This document shows, piece by piece, positions 6,956 through 7,543 of a stretch of 7,543 nucleotides of DNA; within the stretch, counting starts at the first letter, position 1; the number at the start of each line of letters is the position of its first letter. The notes beneath the pieces are model-generated. The model saw only the letters and a list, made by a program, of their open reading frames with translations, searched no databases and was not told where the DNA came from. The stretch comes from Verrucomicrobiales bacterium (GTDB lineage: Bacteria; Verrucomicrobiota; Verrucomicrobiae; Limisphaerales; UBA9464), in NCBI GenBank assembly GCA_005789375.1, contig SXXZ01000246.1:1-7543 (forward strand), in the 5' to 3' direction. The position numbers and the translations under genes are program-made.

Positions 6956-7543
6956 GCCTTCCTCCTGGCCGACTTGCCGTTGCCTTCACCCATCTCGCTG
7001 GCTCCTCGCCGCTTAAAAATAAGGGCTTTCTCGGATCCTTTCTGGCCATCCAGAACCTTCTCGGCCTCACGGATCGTCATTAATTCCCCCTGTCGGGCAT
7101 CTTTGTCGGGTTCCCCGGCTTCGGCCCCTTCGCCCGCTTCTCCACGACGATCCCCGGATGCCTGTCCCGGCTTAGCCCCGGCAGCCGAAGGCTTACCCTG
7201 GCGGCCCTCTCCGGGTTTTTTGCCGGCCTGTTCGCCCTGTTCGCCCTGAGATTGAGCCCCCTCCTGCGGATCAGGTTTCTGCCCTTGTCCGGCTGCTGGG
7301 TCCTGATTCTTATCCTGCGACGGTTGCTGTTGTTTAGAGGGGTCTCCCGGAGGGGAATTGGGGTCTTTTTTGGAATCCTTGCCCTTCTTTTGTCCGTCCT
7401 TCTGCTCGTCCTTTTGTCCCGACTGAGAATCTTGGGAATCCGAAGAGGATCCGTCCTTGGAATCCTTCTTCTGATCTTTTTTGTCCTGCTTGTCCTGCTT
7501 GTTGGGATCGTTCTTCTTGCCCCCTTCCTGCTGGGGCGGCGGC
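6949..7543 (-). CDS. BatC-like protein, C-terminal 197 residues (partial)
   Basis: The 5' part of this gene is outside the window; the first complete codon visible is 7542-7540. About 150 visible residues form a hydrophilic, low-complexity, presumably disordered linker, first rich in Lys/Asp/Gln (such as KQDKQDKKDQKKD), then in Gly/Gln/Glu/Ala/Pro. The tail begins MTIREAEKVLDGQKGSEKAL and ends in a basic run with KARRKAW-like composition (SARRKAW at the terminus). A short helix with the pattern xxxEAExxLDxxxxxEKxL after a charged linker is typical of the end of BatC, a TPR protein between BatB and BatD. The TPRs themselves cannot be seen, so the call rests on the tail and on its position directly before batD; a BatB/BatC fusion is also possible. 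Its stop (TGA, 6951-6949) overlaps the batD start by seven bases in another frame. No membrane segment is visible in this part. Confidence 0.75.
   Translation of the reverse strand, partial: PPPQQEGGKKNDPNKQDKQDKKDQKKDSKDGSSSDSQDSQSGQKDEQKDGQKKGKDSKKDPNSPPGDPSKQQQPSQDKNQDPAAGQGQKPDPQEGAQSQGEQGEQAGKKPGEGRQGKPSAAGAKPGQASGDRRGEAGEGAEAGEPDKDARQGELMTIREAEKVLDGQKGSEKALIFKRRGASEMGEGNGKSARRKAW
6961..6966 (-). promoter_or_regulatory. Ribosome-binding site of batD
   Basis: AGGAGG on the minus strand stands five bases before the batD ATG and inside the final codons of the BatC-like gene, where it encodes the Arg-Arg pair. It decides the batD start at 6955 and indicates re-initiation by ribosomes finishing the upstream gene. 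Confidence 0.88.
7227..7244 (-). repeat. Tandem 9-base duplication in the BatC-like linker
   Basis: The plus-strand unit CCTGTTCGC occurs twice back to back and partly a third time. It is in frame and encodes a repeated Gly-Glu-Gln tripeptide in the disordered linker, so gain or loss of a unit would only change linker length. Confidence 0.7.
7482..7499 (-). repeat. Tandem 9-base duplication in the BatC-like linker (Lys-Gln-Asp)
   Basis: The plus-strand unit TGTCCTGCT occurs twice in direct succession and encodes a repeated Lys-Gln-Asp tripeptide in the BatC-like linker. A dispersed 11-base repeat, TTGGAATCCTT, also occurs in the same linker at 7370-7380 and 7457-7467. Confidence 0.7.

Noticed and set aside
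7081..7543. Low-complexity repetitive region considered as a CRISPR array or structural repeat
   Set aside because: Repeat units are only 9-11 bases, irregular and in frame with the BatC-like gene; there are no spacers of constant length.

Overview
Every gene in this window lies on the minus strand, so the layout reads from right to left. The organism is most likely a member of the Verrucomicrobia or a related lineage of the PVC superphylum. The evidence is a PSD1-type (DUF1549) cytochrome next to a very large secreted beta-propeller protein with a C-terminal cytochrome c domain, both families expanded mainly in Planctomycetes and Verrucomicrobia, together with a GC-rich base composition. The genus cannot be set from the sequence alone.

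Right part (7543 to 4431): three tightly coupled genes form the distal end of a Bat (Bacteroides aerotolerance-type) operon. They are the 3' end of a BatC-like gene with a long, charged, low-complexity linker, a complete batD, and a complete batE-like gene (signal peptide, TPRs, two membrane segments, SH3 domain). Neighbouring genes overlap by 7 and 4 bases, and batD and batE each have a strong AGGAGG ribosome-binding site inside the gene before them. The expected upstream partners (MoxR AAA+ ATPase, DUF58 protein, von Willebrand A proteins BatA/BatB) would lie beyond the right edge.

Middle (4430 to 1237): a 94-base gap holds a run of ten A (T on the coding strand) and a small hairpin. It is followed by a 1008-residue secreted protein: a jelly-roll-like N-terminal module, a six-bladed-propeller sugar-dehydrogenase-like domain, helical HEAT-like repeats, and a C-terminal single-haem cytochrome c domain. 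A good intrinsic terminator lies just past its stop codon.

Left part (1150 to 1): the first 383 residues of a PSD1-type protein, with a signal peptide, an N-terminal CxxCH cytochrome domain and most of DUF1549. Its C-terminal part (normally DUF1553) is cut by the window edge. The two cytochrome proteins are probably exported and handle electrons or oxidise carbohydrate-derived compounds, but their substrates are unknown. I found no RNA gene, mobile element or CRISPR array, and no convincing new system. The window looks like ordinary PVC chromosome with a few regulatory details worth checking.
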